A stretch of DNA of 64,000 bases from positions 3,658,001 to 3,722,000 of the forward strand of contig NZ_BIFS01000001.1 of the NCBI RefSeq assembly GCF_003967555.1. The letters are read 5' to 3'. Numbering within the stretch: the stretch's first letter is position 1; each line of letters starts with the position of its first letter. Positions 35,940 through 45,793 of the stretch are shown here, piece after piece. Source of the stretch: Dictyobacter kobayashii. Its GTDB lineage: Bacteria; Chloroflexota; Ktedonobacteria; Ktedonobacterales; Ktedonobacteraceae. The notes below the pieces were generated by a model that saw nothing but the letters and a program-made list of their open reading frames with translations, had not been told where the DNA came from and searched no databases. The position numbers were made by a program, and so were the translations under genes.

Positions 35940-38216
35940 TTAGCTTTGTAAACTGGTGCGTACCTCGCGCAACTGTTCGGGCGTCAAAATCCTGAACAGG
36001 ATCAAAAGATTCTCTAGATCGTATTCCAGCCCCATCGAGTGTAGTTCCTGGCGAATACGGCCCAGGGCGCTGATCTGCGTGGTTGTAATCAAGCCATAGC
36101 TCACCAGGCTCGCAGCCAGTAACTGGTCGGGAGTAAGCAACTTAAACATAAGCAATATTTCACCAAGCTGATAATTCAAATCCACACCACGTAACATCCT
36201 TTGAATGTTTTGAGCAACCTCCAGACGATCCTGTGGAACCAGATGTCCGTCAAGTAACACTTTGTTAAGCGAGCGTGTCGCCCTGCCACTTAATACCTGG
36301 GGTTGCACGCTATTAGACTGCTCGGACAACGCTGGCATGGGAGGGAGACTTTGAACAATATCCAGTAAGACTGCATTATTGGTAGTCATACTTTCTGCCA
36401 GATCATCGGGTATCTGTATGTTGTTGATTGGCTGTTCCTCTTCTCGCTCCATTGAGGACTGAGTGTTATTCTCCCTCTCTTTGCTTGCCATTGTCGTCGT
36501 GGGTTCTTCTGTTCCAGTCGCCATAGGTTTGGGTTCGTTGACCGGAAGCTCACGATTAACTTCTGGTTGGGCCGTTGGTTTTTCTTTTACTTCTGGCGTG
36601 AAGAGGGGCACAACTATTTTGTTGGGTGTTGGTGTAACGGTTGGTAAGGGTGTCGAAATCGACGCCAGATGCGGAGAAGTGGTCTGATTGGTTGGATTGA
36701 CCGCCGGCTGATGGGCGGTTTGTGGACCATAGTTAGTGCGTGAGAGTACATCGGGCCGACGCATTGTCTCGCCGATGGCTGGTCCTGTTACCGTACGCTC
36801 GATTGGCATATCTTGAATAGGAGAAGCGCGTAAGGGCTGGGTTCCTATTTTCTCATCAGGTTGTGTGAGGCGGGCGCCCAGGTTGATGGGTGACGCATGC
36901 GTCTGATTGTTTTCCTGTTGGATGACTTGCTCTAGCCTGGCTTCACGCTCACGGGTGGTGTCAAGGGTCGAATATGAGGTGGTTGTTGGATGCACTGCCC
37001 GCATAGAAGCTGAATTGTTTGTTTCGGCCTGAGGAGCATTGGAATAATAAGTATTTGTCTGACCCTGTGGCCTCTCTCTAGTTTCGACAGGTGTCGTCGT
37101 ATAGTTTGTGGTATTAAGGGGTGTCCACTGTGATGCGGCTGGTGGGGGCGTGGGCGACGTTGGTACGTAAGTTGTACTGATATTCTGGTTAGGATTGATG
37201 GTAGGAGCAGGCGCTGGCTCGTCACGGTTTGGAGAACGAAAGCCCTGGACCATACGGGATAGTTGGGCCAGACCAGACTCATTGGGCCCATCGTAGCTTA
37301 ATTGTCCACTGGCGAGCCGTTGTAGCACCGTTGAATCGTTATTAACTGGTTGGGTTGTTTGGGGCACTACCGGCTGGCTGACTGTAGGTTGAGGCCTGGG
37401 TTTCTCTCGGTTATCCTGAACCGGAGGCTGGCTGCCTGTATCCTGCGAACCCCATGCGCGTTGATTGGGATAGAGAACCGCACGAATCTTCTCACTGTAG
37501 GAAGGCTGATTAGAGCCGGGCAGACCAGTCGCTGGTGAAGGGATATGGTTCTGGCTCTGATTTAGTGACGCATTTTGGATGGCTGGTTGTGACGATGTAA
37601 TGGAATGGTTAAGCGGCGTTTGTGGCAAGGATGTTGCGTTAGCTGGCCTGGAATGGGCTTGTAGAGAACCTGTGTCTGATGGTAAGGTGGTAGAAAATGC
37701 TGTACCAGTTCCAGTCTGTGCTGGACGTTGATTGGCGGATGGCGTAGATAATGATGAGAAGCGTGGCATCCGTGGCTGTGTATTTGTATTTGGATTGGTG
37801 GTATCCATTGGGATAGTCGCGCTGGGAACTCGTACCCGGACGGCATCGACCAGGCTCATCAAGCCGAGCATACCATCGATCTCCATATCTGCATTGGCGT
37901 TTGAGGCGTGATCATCAAGATCACGGGGCCCATAACCAGCCAGGTTAGTGCAGACAAATGTGAGTACCTGAACCTTGCGATCTCGACGCTGGGTATCCAA
38001 TGCCACCCAGAATTCCCTACGCGCGGCCGCAGCCTGAGCAAGATTCACCATAACTAGCCGAATAGGATAGCGAGCAATGGCATCAAAAACCTCAACGGCA
38101 GTACGGGCCGTATGATTGGTATAGCCTGCTAATTGTAATTCACTGCCTAGCAGTGTCGCAAATTGTTGATCTCGTTCGAAAAGAAGGAGGTGTGGTCCAC
38201 CTGTGCTAATATTCAT
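35940..38216 (-). CDS. Large receiver-like protein with PT-rich linker
   Basis: A 758-residue cytosolic protein. The first ~125 residues look like a response-regulator receiver fold (HLLLFERDQQFATLLGSELQLAGYTNHTARTAVEVFDAIARYPIRLVMVNL), but the phospho-acceptor Asp is not evident (VMVNLAQ where VLLDL is usual), so it is probably a degenerate receiver. About 480 residues of Pro/Thr/Asn/Gln-rich, disordered sequence follow. The last ~120 residues form a helical repeat with two similar segments (YQLGEILLMFKLLTPDQLLAA and YDLENLLILFRILTPEQLREV), a pattern also seen in scaffold or polarity proteins. A good promoter lies at 38442. Role not known. Confidence 0.8.
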   Translation of the reverse strand: MNISTGGPHLLLFERDQQFATLLGSELQLAGYTNHTARTAVEVFDAIARYPIRLVMVNLAQAAAARREFWVALDTQRRDRKVQVLTFVCTNLAGYGPRDLDDHASNANADMEIDGMLGLMSLVDAVRVRVPSATIPMDTTNPNTNTQPRMPRFSSLSTPSANQRPAQTGTGTAFSTTLPSDTGSLQAHSRPANATSLPQTPLNHSITSSQPAIQNASLNQSQNHIPSPATGLPGSNQPSYSEKIRAVLYPNQRAWGSQDTGSQPPVQDNREKPRPQPTVSQPVVPQTTQPVNNDSTVLQRLASGQLSYDGPNESGLAQLSRMVQGFRSPNRDEPAPAPTINPNQNISTTYVPTSPTPPPAASQWTPLNTTNYTTTPVETRERPQGQTNTYYSNAPQAETNNSASMRAVHPTTTSYSTLDTTREREARLEQVIQQENNQTHASPINLGARLTQPDEKIGTQPLRASPIQDMPIERTVTGPAIGETMRRPDVLSRTNYGPQTAHQPAVNPTNQTTSPHLASISTPLPTVTPTPNKIVVPLFTPEVKEKPTAQPEVNRELPVNEPKPMATGTEEPTTTMASKERENNTQSSMEREEEQPINNIQIPDDLAESMTTNNAVLLDIVQSLPPMPALSEQSNSVQPQVLSGRATRSLNKVLLDGHLVPQDRLEVAQNIQRMLRGVDLNYQLGEILLMFKLLTPDQLLAASLVSYGLITTTQISALGRIRQELHSMGLEYDLENLLILFRILTPEQLREVRTSLQS

Positions 38217-38586
38217 ACCTGTATCACTCCAGTTGCTAGCCGCATGATAACTGAGTTCACAGGGGTAAGTTTCAATGTGTGCTCGCTTGATCCTACAACG
38301 CTGTCCATCAAAGCCTCCTGTGCCTATACCCCTACCTTACAGGCACGAGCAGAAACACAGTGCAGAGGAAGTGTATGGTGATACAGGCTGTGGGAGCCTT
38401 GTTGCTCTGTCTTGTGCCGCGCCGTGACTGTATTCCGAGCTAGTATAGCATATATCTCTTATAATGTCATAACAATCGGGTACGATAGGTGACTAATGAC
38501 ATCTTGCCTGCCCGCCGTGTACGCTTATCGCTATTTGAGTATATATTACGGCTGCTTTTTCACGTTTACAGGAGGACCATTGTACT
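38217..38586. other. Intergenic region with divergent promoters
   Basis: The stretch separates two divergent genes. It holds the minus-strand promoter at 38442-38470 and a ribosome site (AGGAGG at 38570) for the gene at 38587. A TATAAT at 38460 on the plus strand has no -35 partner. Nothing else is seen. Confidence 0.5.
38442..38470 (-). promoter_or_regulatory. Promoter of the receiver-like gene
   Basis: On the minus strand ATGACA (38465-38470) and TATACT (38442-38447) are 17 bases apart, with TG one base before the -10 box. The leader to the gene would be about 220 bases. Confidence 0.55.
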
Positions 38587-39420
38587 ATGCATCAACATGT
38601 TTCTCTATCTGTCTCTCCGGTTATTGGTTTGCTAACGGATTTTGGTTCGCATGATAACTACGTTGGCGTTATGAAGGGGGTGATGGCAGGTATTGTAGCG
38701 GGTGTAACTTTCGTCGATCTTACGCATGAGATTCCACCACAGGATATAGTGGCGGGCGCCTGGGCATTGGGAACGGGTTATCAGTATTTTCCCGCTGGCA
38801 CTGTCTTTGTCTGTGTGGTTGACCCTGGCGTTGGGAGCGAACGGTCTCCGGTGGCTATTCATGCGGGCAATTGGTATTTTGTTGGACCTGATAATGGGCT
38901 GTTCCATTTCGTACTGGCTGAACAACCAGTCCATGCCGCGGTCAAGCTCACCAATGCCGCTTACCATCTTCCCCGTGTCAGCTCGACTTTTCAGGGTCGT
39001 GATCTTTTTTCTCCTGTTGGTGCTCACATTGCTGCCGGTCGTCAATTGCACGAATTGGGAGAGCCATTGGAGGTGGCTACTTTGCGTCGCCTGGATCGGC
39101 TGCAACCGGTGCAGAAGCCGGATCGCCTTGAGGCCGAAGTTGCCTATGTGGACCACTTTGGGAATCTGGTGACCTCCATTGCCCTTGATCTGCTTCCTGA
39201 CTTCTTTGATCGTCCCATTGTGCATCTTTTACTTCCTCGCCAGCAGTTTATCATCACCGAGCGCCGGCGATTCTTTGCTGACCAGGAAAATGCGGAGGAG
39301 CCATTCCTTTATGTGGATAGTTCGGGTTATATTGGCATTGCTATCCACAATGGTTCGGCGGCCCGCGCCCTGGGTATTGGCCGTGGCGAAGCCGTCACAT
39401 TAATCTGGCGTGATGCATAA
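38587..39420 (+). CDS. SAM hydroxide adenosyltransferase (DUF62 family)
   Basis: A 277-residue enzyme of the family that splits S-adenosylmethionine with hydroxide into adenosine and methionine, related to fluorinase and SalL chlorinase. Family motifs are visible: LLTDFGSHDNYVGVMKG, DLTHEIPPQDI, VVDPGVGSER, GPDNGLFHF and FQGRDLFSPVGAHIAAG. The Asp in the TDFG motif and the Asp-Arg-His site used for hydroxide activation are the expected hydroxide-type rather than halide-type features. AGGAGG precedes the ATG. The gene is single, with no evident operon partner. Confidence 0.92.
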   Translation: MHQHVSLSVSPVIGLLTDFGSHDNYVGVMKGVMAGIVAGVTFVDLTHEIPPQDIVAGAWALGTGYQYFPAGTVFVCVVDPGVGSERSPVAIHAGNWYFVGPDNGLFHFVLAEQPVHAAVKLTNAAYHLPRVSSTFQGRDLFSPVGAHIAAGRQLHELGEPLEVATLRRLDRLQPVQKPDRLEAEVAYVDHFGNLVTSIALDLLPDFFDRPIVHLLLPRQQFIITERRRFFADQENAEEPFLYVDSSGYIGIAIHNGSAARALGIGRGEAVTLIWRDA

Positions 39421-40172
39421 TTAAGCGGAATTATCAACTCATGCCAGATGAACCATACCAGCATGCTGCAAGATGGCATTGTCAAAACAACTTTATGGTA
39501 TAATCCGTTTTAGCAAGAAAATCTTTTTCAGGGAAAAAAAGAGCTTGCTGATGCGTAAAAAGTAGGTGGGCTAAAACCTCTGTCGTAGCCCATTCTTAAC
39601 ACATACATAAACTGCAAGTTTGACCCCTTCTCAAGGAATAAGAAAATATGCTATAATGAGCTTATACCCTATAAGATAATGGGAGCTCGTGGCGGTAGTT
39701 GCGTGGCGGAGGAACATAGCACTTTCAATCGTAGATAGCGTTCATCTCTTGCCTGATACCTGGAGTGAGAAAGGACCGATTGAAACAGCGCAGGAGCATC
39801 GATATGATGCAACTTTCGATAGTATCCCAACACATTCGATCTAAGGGTTGGACAAAGAGTATCACAGATCTACATTTAAATATTATCCTCAGAAAAGTAG
39901 AAAGGGCTGGTTTTCTCGCTATAAACGACGAGCAAGAATCCGGTCCTTTTGGTCTTATGAGTCCAACGTATTGTGTTGGATATTGGATAAAAAACGTATA
40001 CGAGCGATACTCTCTTTTTCACCCTTTCTCCTCTTGATCTTTCCTGGTCACGTAGTGCGTTTTCTGGTTCGTACACCGTAGCAGCAGTCAAAAAGCGTAG
40101 TGTAGGAATGCCCAGGAAGGGTAATGACCCCATTCCCCATACACTACTAGTCATACACAGAGAGGATGAACT
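39421..40172. other. Long leader region before the prkA operon
   Basis: No convincing gene was found. Open frames around 39765-40154 on both strands are unlike known proteins. The sequence holds an extended -10 promoter (39649-39657), which leaves a leader of about 510 bases before prkA. I see no recognisable riboswitch in it. Confidence 0.5.
39649..39657 (+). promoter_or_regulatory. Extended -10 promoter, probable prkA operon
   Basis: TGCTATAAT has a consensus TATAAT with TG one base upstream. A TTGACC at 39620 is 26 bases from the -10 box, too far for a normal -35. If it drives prkA the 5' leader is unusually long. Confidence 0.45.
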
Positions 40173-42067
40173 ATGGATCTGGTGAAGCGGTTAGAAGAAT
40201 ACCGGGACCGTGAGCGCGAGCTCATGTGGGAAGGGACCTTCGCGGAGTACTTCGAGATAGCCTGTAAGAAGCCAGCGGTAGCTCGACTTTCTCATGAACG
40301 CATTTATAATATGATTATGGATGGTGGGGTAGATACCACCCGTACAGGAGAGACGCGCTACAAATTCTTTAGCGACGAGATTTTTGGTATTGAGAAGCCT
40401 CTCCAGCAAATTGTGGATTACTTCCATTCCGCGGCCCAGCGTCTGGAGGTCCGTAAGCGTGTGCTTCTATTGATGGGGCCTGTGGGTGGTGGTAAGTCGA
40501 CGATTGTCCAACTGATTAAGCGTGGCCTGGAAGCATATAGCCGTACGCCAGAAGGCGCAATCTATGCGATTAAAGATTGCCCGATGCACGAGGAACCTCT
40601 CCATTTGATCCCATATGAGCTACGTGGCGATGTGGAGAAAGAGTTTGGCATCTACGTGGAGGGTGATCTGTGCCCCATTGCCGCTATATGGTAGATAACC
40701 AGTATCGTGGTCGCATTGAAGAAGTTCCGTTGAAGCGTATTACGTTCAGCGAGAAGTATCGTATTGGCGTGGGTACGTTTACGCCTTCCGATCCTAAGAG
40801 CCAGGATATCAGTGAGTTGGTGGGTGGCATCGACCTGTCTACGATTGGTGAAGTGGGTGTTGAGAGTGATCCTCGTGCTTATCGCTTTGATGGCGAACTA
40901 AACATTGCGAACCGTGGTGTGATGGAATTCGTCGAGATGCTCAAAACCGACGAGAAATTCCTGTATGTACTCCTGACCCTCAGCCAGGAGCAGAACATCA
41001 AAACAGGCCGCTTCAGCATGATCTATGCTGATGAGGTGGTGGTAAGCCATACCAATGAACATGAATATCAGGCCTTTGTTGGCAATAAGAAATCGGAAGC
41101 GTTGCAGGACCGCATTATTCTGGTGAAGGTTCCTTATAATCTGCGCGTCTCTGATGAGGTCAAGATCTACGAGAAGTTGCTCAAACAAAGCTCGCTGCAA
41201 AATGTTCATATCGCTCCCTATACCTTGCGCATCGCCAGTATATTCGCGGTTCTGACGCGCTTAGAGCCTTCAAAGAAAGCCGGTATGAGTTTGATGAAGA
41301 AGCTCAAACTCTATGATGGCGAAGATATGGAGGATTTCAAGCAGAAGGATGTGCGCGAATTGCAGGAGGAAGCAGTACGCGAAGGTATGGATGGCATTTC
41401 CCCCCGTTATGTCATTAACCGCCTCTCGAACGCCTTGATCAAAAATAACGTCACTTATATTAGCCCTATCGACGCGCTACGTGCGTTACGCGATGGCCTG
41501 GATCAGCACACCAGCATTACCCGCGAAGAACGTGAGCGCTACCTCAATTTCATCAGCGAGGCCCGCAAAGAGTACGATGAGATCGCTAAGAAGGAAGTCC
41601 AGCGTGCTTTTGTCTACTCCTATGAAGAGTCGGCCCGTACGATGCTTAATAACTACCTCGATAATGTAGAATCGTATTGCAACAAAACGAAGTTGCGTGA
41701 TCCCATTACTGATGAAGAGATGGAGCCCGATGAGCATCTGATGCGCTCAATTGAGGAGCAGATCGGTGTGTCGGAGAACGCCAAGCGTTCGTTCCGCGAA
41801 GAGATTCTGATCCGCATTTCCTCGCTGGCCCGCAAAGGTATGACCTTTGATTACACCAGCCATGAGCGACTGAAAGAAGCTATCGAGAAGAAATTGTTTG
41901 CCGACCTGCGCGATGTCGTGAAGATTACGACCTCGACCCGTACCCCAGACAAAGAGCAGTTGCGGAAGATTAATGAAGTTATTGAGCGCCTGGTGGCCGA
42001 GCAAGGCTATACTTATGAGAGCGCCAATGAACTTCTCCGTTATACTGGCAGCCTCTTGAATCGGTAA
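40173..42067 (+). CDS. prkA: PrkA serine protein kinase/AAA protein (frameshifted)
   Basis: About 631 residues when the frame is repaired. An AAA+ part has Walker A GPVGGGKSTIVQ (about residue 110) after the PrkA N-terminal segment FEIACKKPAVARLSHERIYNMI. The middle reads KTGRFSMIYADEVVVSHTNEHEYQAF, and the C-terminal kinase-like region follows. The frame breaks at the C run 40673-40676; one more C gives GDLCPHCRYMVDNQYRGRIEEV, the normal PrkA sequence. PrkA (YeaG) acts in stress and sporulation in Bacillus and in nutrient stress in E. coli. It heads the operon with the DUF444 gene and spoVR. Confidence 0.92.
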
Positions 42068-42192
42068 TTGTGTCAGATGCAGGATGATCAGTGTGGAATG
42101 TTCCGGAAACCGTTGGCAGTTCAGCGGCGAATTTCCAACGGTAGTGCCGCCTTCCTCAGAGTTGTCTCATAGTAGCAAGGAGAAAATCATCC

Positions 42193-43335
42193 ATGTCTGT
42201 CTCCCAACATGATTGGTCATTGCACCGCAAAGGTCAGATTGACCAGGAACGCCACAAAGAGAAAATTCGCGAAGCGGTTAAAAAGAATCTTGGCGAAATT
42301 GTTAGCGAAGAGAGTATTATTCTTTCCGATGGTAAGAAGACGGTGCGAATCCCGATTCGCTCGCTTGAAGAATATAACTTCCGCTATGATTTTGGGCGCC
42401 AGCAGCATGCTGGACAGGGTAACGGCAAGAGTAAGGTGGGCGATGTCGTTGCGCAAGAGCCTAAGCCGGGCAAGGGGAAGAAGGGGGAAGCGGGTAAGGA
42501 AGCTGGCTATGATTACTACGAAGCAGAGATCTCAATGGAGGAGCTGGCCGCTCTTATCTTTGAAGATCTTGGCCTGCCCAATCTAGAGCAAAAACGTCAG
42601 CAAGAGATGCAGACCGAGGCTGTCCGTTTTACTGATGTGCGTAAAAAAGGTGCTATGGCCAACCTGGATAAGAAGCGCACTATTATGGAGAATATTAAGC
42701 GCAATGCCGCCAAGGGGGAGCCTGAGTTTAAGGATATTAAATCGGACGACCTGCGCTTTAAGGTCTGGGAACCTACCATTAAGTATCAGTCTAACGCCGT
42801 CGTGATTGCTATGATGGACGTTTCGGGCTCGATGGGCGAATTTGAGAAGTATATTGCGCGTAGCTTTTACTTCTGGATGGTGCGCTTTTTGCGCACGAAG
42901 TATAACAATGTGAAGATTGTTTTTATCAGCCATCACACCGAGGCAAAAGAGGTGACCGAGGAAGAGTTCTTCCATAAGGGAGAGAGTGGTGGTACGCAGG
43001 TGTCTTCTGCCTATGAGCTGGCGCTACAGATTATCCAGGAGCGCTATAATCCCAACGATTGGAATATCTATCCGTTCCACTTTTCGGATGGAGATAATCT
43101 ACCCTGGGATAATGATCGCTGTGTGCAGCTGGTCAATAAGCTGATGGAGCAGTGTAACATCTTCGGTTATGGCGAGATCCGCGAGGGTCATTATCGTTCT
43201 CCCAGTACCTTGATGTCTGCTTACAACAAGATCAATGACAAGAAGTTCATTCCTGTTACCATATCGGATAAAAAAGAGGTGTATCCTGCTTTGCGCAAGT
43301 TCTTTGCCCAGCGTGATGCTGTGCCTGGCAGGTAG
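42193..43335 (+). CDS. DUF444 (YhbH/YeaH) VWA-like protein
   Basis: A 380-residue cytosolic protein. The N-terminal part (SQHDWSLHRKGQIDQERHKEKIREAVKKNL) is the DUF444 start. A Lys/Gly-rich linker follows, and then a VWA-like domain with the MIDAS motif MDVSGSMG near residue 214. The end reads FAQRDAVPGR. Its genes co-occur with prkA and spoVR in Bacillus and E. coli (YeaG-YeaH and YcgB), as here. It may be a cofactor or target of PrkA. The spacing to prkA is 125 bases and includes a small hairpin (CCGTTGG...CCAACGG, 42108-42141). Confidence 0.93.
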   Translation: MSVSQHDWSLHRKGQIDQERHKEKIREAVKKNLGEIVSEESIILSDGKKTVRIPIRSLEEYNFRYDFGRQQHAGQGNGKSKVGDVVAQEPKPGKGKKGEAGKEAGYDYYEAEISMEELAALIFEDLGLPNLEQKRQQEMQTEAVRFTDVRKKGAMANLDKKRTIMENIKRNAAKGEPEFKDIKSDDLRFKVWEPTIKYQSNAVVIAMMDVSGSMGEFEKYIARSFYFWMVRFLRTKYNNVKIVFISHHTEAKEVTEEEFFHKGESGGTQVSSAYELALQIIQERYNPNDWNIYPFHFSDGDNLPWDNDRCVQLVNKLMEQCNIFGYGEIREGHYRSPSTLMSAYNKINDKKFIPVTISDKKEVYPALRKFFAQRDAVPGR

Positions 43336-43352
43336 ATTCAGGAGGTTCTTGT

Positions 43353-44798
43353 ATGAATGATGTTGCTCACAGCGACATTGAACGCTTGCGTGATGGAATA
43401 GATGCGGCATGGGAGGAGGCCCATAAATTTGGGCTCGATCCTTTCCCAACGCACTTTGAGTTGGTACCTGCATCCATCATGTATGAATTCGCCTCCTATA
43501 GCCTCCCGGGGCGTTTTAGCCATTGGACACATGGTAAGGCGTTTCATAGACAGAAGATGCAGTATGATCTCGGGCTAAGCAAGATCTATGAAATGGTGGT
43601 GAACACAAATCCCAGCTATGCTTTCCTGATGGATATGAATAACCTGCTGCAAAACACCTTTGTGGCTGCTCATGTCTTTGGTCATACCGACTTTTTTAAA
43701 AATAATGCTTACTTTCAGCATACCTCGCGGCGTATGATTGATAAGGCTAGCGTACATGCTGAACGGATTGCTAAATACGAATTTGATCATGGCAAAGATG
43801 AGGTTGAGCGTTTCCTGGATGCTGTCCTCTCGATTCAGGAACACATTGACTATAATCTCTTGTTGAATTCAGATACATCGTCTGACTCTGATGACAGTGG
43901 GAAGCCACGTAGCAGCGAATACGATGATCTCTGGGGCCTGGAAGATCGAGCTAAAAAGGCTGAAGAAGAGCGTGATCGTCGTCCTGGTAAGACGCCTAAG
44001 TTTCCAGAGAAACCTGAGAAAGATTTACTGCTCTTCTTGATTCGTCACTCGCCACATCTAGAACCGTGGCAGAAGGATATCATTGAGATTGTCCGTACTG
44101 AGATGCTCTACTTTATCCCACAGATGCAGACCAAAGTGATGAATGAGGGCTGGGCCTCGATCTGGCACTCACGCATTATGCGACAACTGGGGGATCGTGA
44201 GATCATTTCAGACTCTGAGACGGTAGAGTTTGCGCAATTGCATTCCAGTGTACTGACCCCTTCACGTACCTCGCTCAATCCGTATTATGTCGGCTTTAAG
44301 ATCTTTGAAGATATTGAGCGGCGCTGGGATAATCCAACCCATGAGGAACAGGATCGTCTGGGCCGAAAACCAGGCCAGGGTCGGCAGAAGATCTTTGAGG
44401 TGCGCGAGCTGGATAATGATGTCTCGTTTTTGCGTAACTATCTGACCGAAGATCTGATTAAAGATCTGGATCTCTACCTGTATAAGAAAGAAGGTGATGA
44501 GTGGGTTATCGCTGAAAAGAACTGGCAGAAGGTACGCGATACGATTGTCACGAATATGACCAACTTTGGCCATCCTTACCTGGTGGTCGATAATGGTGAT
44601 TATCGTGGCAATCGTGAGCTCTATCTCACCCATCTCTTTGAGGGCCAGGAATTAGATTTAGGCTATGCTGAAAAGACTTTGCAGTATGTCTATACTCTCT
44701 GGGGACGACCGGTGCACCTGGAGACTGTCTTTGAAGGAAAGCGTATCTTGCTCACTTATGATGGCGAGCGCAATAGTAAAAGTACCCTGGAAAAGTAA
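43353..44798 (+). CDS. SpoVR/YcgB family protein
   Basis: A 481-residue cytosolic protein required for spore cortex formation in Bacillus subtilis and conserved outside spore formers. Family blocks are plain: GLDPFPTHFELVP, YSLPGRFSHWTHGKAF, LMDMNNLLQNTFVAAHVFGHTDFFKNN, and EPWQKDIIEIVRTEMLYFIPQMQTKVMNEGWASIWH, with its His and Glu residues, then HPYLVVDNGDYRGNRELYLTHL. It starts 17 bases after the DUF444 stop, with AGGAGG upstream, so it is almost certainly co-translated with it. As the organism is inferred to be spore forming, the operon may work in that pathway. Confidence 0.95.
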   Translation: MNDVAHSDIERLRDGIDAAWEEAHKFGLDPFPTHFELVPASIMYEFASYSLPGRFSHWTHGKAFHRQKMQYDLGLSKIYEMVVNTNPSYAFLMDMNNLLQNTFVAAHVFGHTDFFKNNAYFQHTSRRMIDKASVHAERIAKYEFDHGKDEVERFLDAVLSIQEHIDYNLLLNSDTSSDSDDSGKPRSSEYDDLWGLEDRAKKAEEERDRRPGKTPKFPEKPEKDLLLFLIRHSPHLEPWQKDIIEIVRTEMLYFIPQMQTKVMNEGWASIWHSRIMRQLGDREIISDSETVEFAQLHSSVLTPSRTSLNPYYVGFKIFEDIERRWDNPTHEEQDRLGRKPGQGRQKIFEVRELDNDVSFLRNYLTEDLIKDLDLYLYKKEGDEWVIAEKNWQKVRDTIVTNMTNFGHPYLVVDNGDYRGNRELYLTHLFEGQELDLGYAEKTLQYVYTLWGRPVHLETVFEGKRILLTYDGERNSKSTLEK

Positions 44799-44896
44799 AT
44801 AATATTGCTTTTCGATCGTGAGTATACCTGGAGCTTTTTTCATGCTGCTTCAGGTATATTACTTCTTTTGTGTATACTTGAATACATAATAGATAG

Positions 44897-45038
44897 CTAA
44901 TAACTCAGGGCTATTTAATGTTCGTCCAGAGAATGTACATCTTTCAGGTGTGGAGTGGGCGGCCGCGGCCGCCCACCCCACACTCCATCCGGCGCCGCAG
45001 GCGCCAAAGAGAAACATTAAATAGCCCTGCTAATAACT
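44897..45038 (+). mobile_element. CAGGGC palindromic MITE, copy 3, with target duplication
   Basis: The element spans 44906-45029. Its 17-bp terminal inverted repeat CAGGGCTATTTAATGTT is perfect (44906-44922 / 45013-45029). An identical 9-bp direct repeat CTAATAACT flanks it at 44897-44905 and 45030-45038. Inside are the GTGTGGAGTGGGCGGCC palindrome (44948-44984) and the GGCGCC-GCA-GGCGCC mini-hairpin (44991-45005). Its length is 124 bases. This is the best-preserved copy and shows recent transposition. No transposase is in the window. Confidence 0.85.
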
Positions 45039-45055
45039 GGAGAAGCGGGAAAGTT

Positions 45056-45716
45056 ATGCAAGCAATAAATCCTCTGCGTATTGTCTCGATCAATGTGGCC
45101 CAGCCTCGGGATGTTAATTGGCGTGGCAGGGTCGAGCCGACTGGCATATTTAAGCAGCCAGTGACTGGACCGGTGATGGTGCGCCGTGAAAATATAGATG
45201 GTGATCGGCAGGGAGATCTGACGGTACATGGTGGGTCCGAGCAGGCGATCTATGCCTATGGTGTTGAGGATTATAGTTATTGGCGCGATCTTCTGAAGCG
45301 GGATCTGTCCTGGGGTACGTTTTGGTGAGAATTTGACTATTGATGGCATTTCAGATGGATGGGTGCGGAATGGTGATCATTTCAGGATTGGCTCTGTTGA
45401 GTTGCGCGTGACTCGCCCACGTATCCCATGCTTTAAACTCGCTAATAAGCTTGAGCGCCCGGATATGATGAAATTGTTTCTGGATAGTGGTCGTAGTGGT
45501 TTCTATTTTGCTGTCGTGCAAGAGGGGGAGATCGCGCCTGGCGATACACTACAACTGGTCAAACGCGCTGAGCAAAGCCTGACTATTCGTGAGATTCTGG
45601 CCCTGGTACGGGAGCCAGAGGATGTGGAGGCCATGCAAATAGCTATCGGCCTGGATGGTATCGGGCCACACCTGCGCACATTATTTGAGCGCAACATAGC
45701 TAAAAGACAGGCATAA
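45056..45716 (+). CDS. MOSC-domain protein, YiiM-like (frameshifted)
   Basis: A 219-residue MOSC protein. The domain region reads TGDRQGDLTVHGGSEQAIYAY-like (GDRQGDLTVHGGSEQAIYAYG), then LTRPRIPCFKLANKLERPDM-like (VTRPRIPCFKLANKLERP) with the conserved Cys, and GFYFAVVQEGEIAPGD. YiiM-type MOSC proteins use the molybdenum cofactor to reduce N-hydroxylated compounds. The frame breaks at the T run 45320-45323, where one T too many is present; removing it gives WGTFGENLTIDGISD. The ATG at 45056 lies just after MITE copy 3, so the element is close to or within the promoter. A sulfite-oxidase-like Mo enzyme lies next to it in the opposite direction. Confidence 0.85.
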
Positions 45717-45717
45717 G

Positions 45718-45776
45718 GGAAATACGCTGCGGGGTGGACTTGCGCGCAGGCCCACCTCGCAGCGTATTTCTCTTAT
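45718..45776. terminator. Bidirectional terminator, MOSC / sulfite-oxidase-like genes
   Basis: AAATACGCTGCGGGGTGG and CCACCTCGCAGCGTATTT form a near-perfect stem with one G-T pair between two convergent genes. Confidence 0.75.
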
Positions 45777-45793
45777 GATCCGGTTGAAGGCTG

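Noticed and set aside
39765..40154. Open frames in the prkA leader on both strands
   Set aside because: Overlapping frames on both strands with basic, unnatural composition and no ribosome site.
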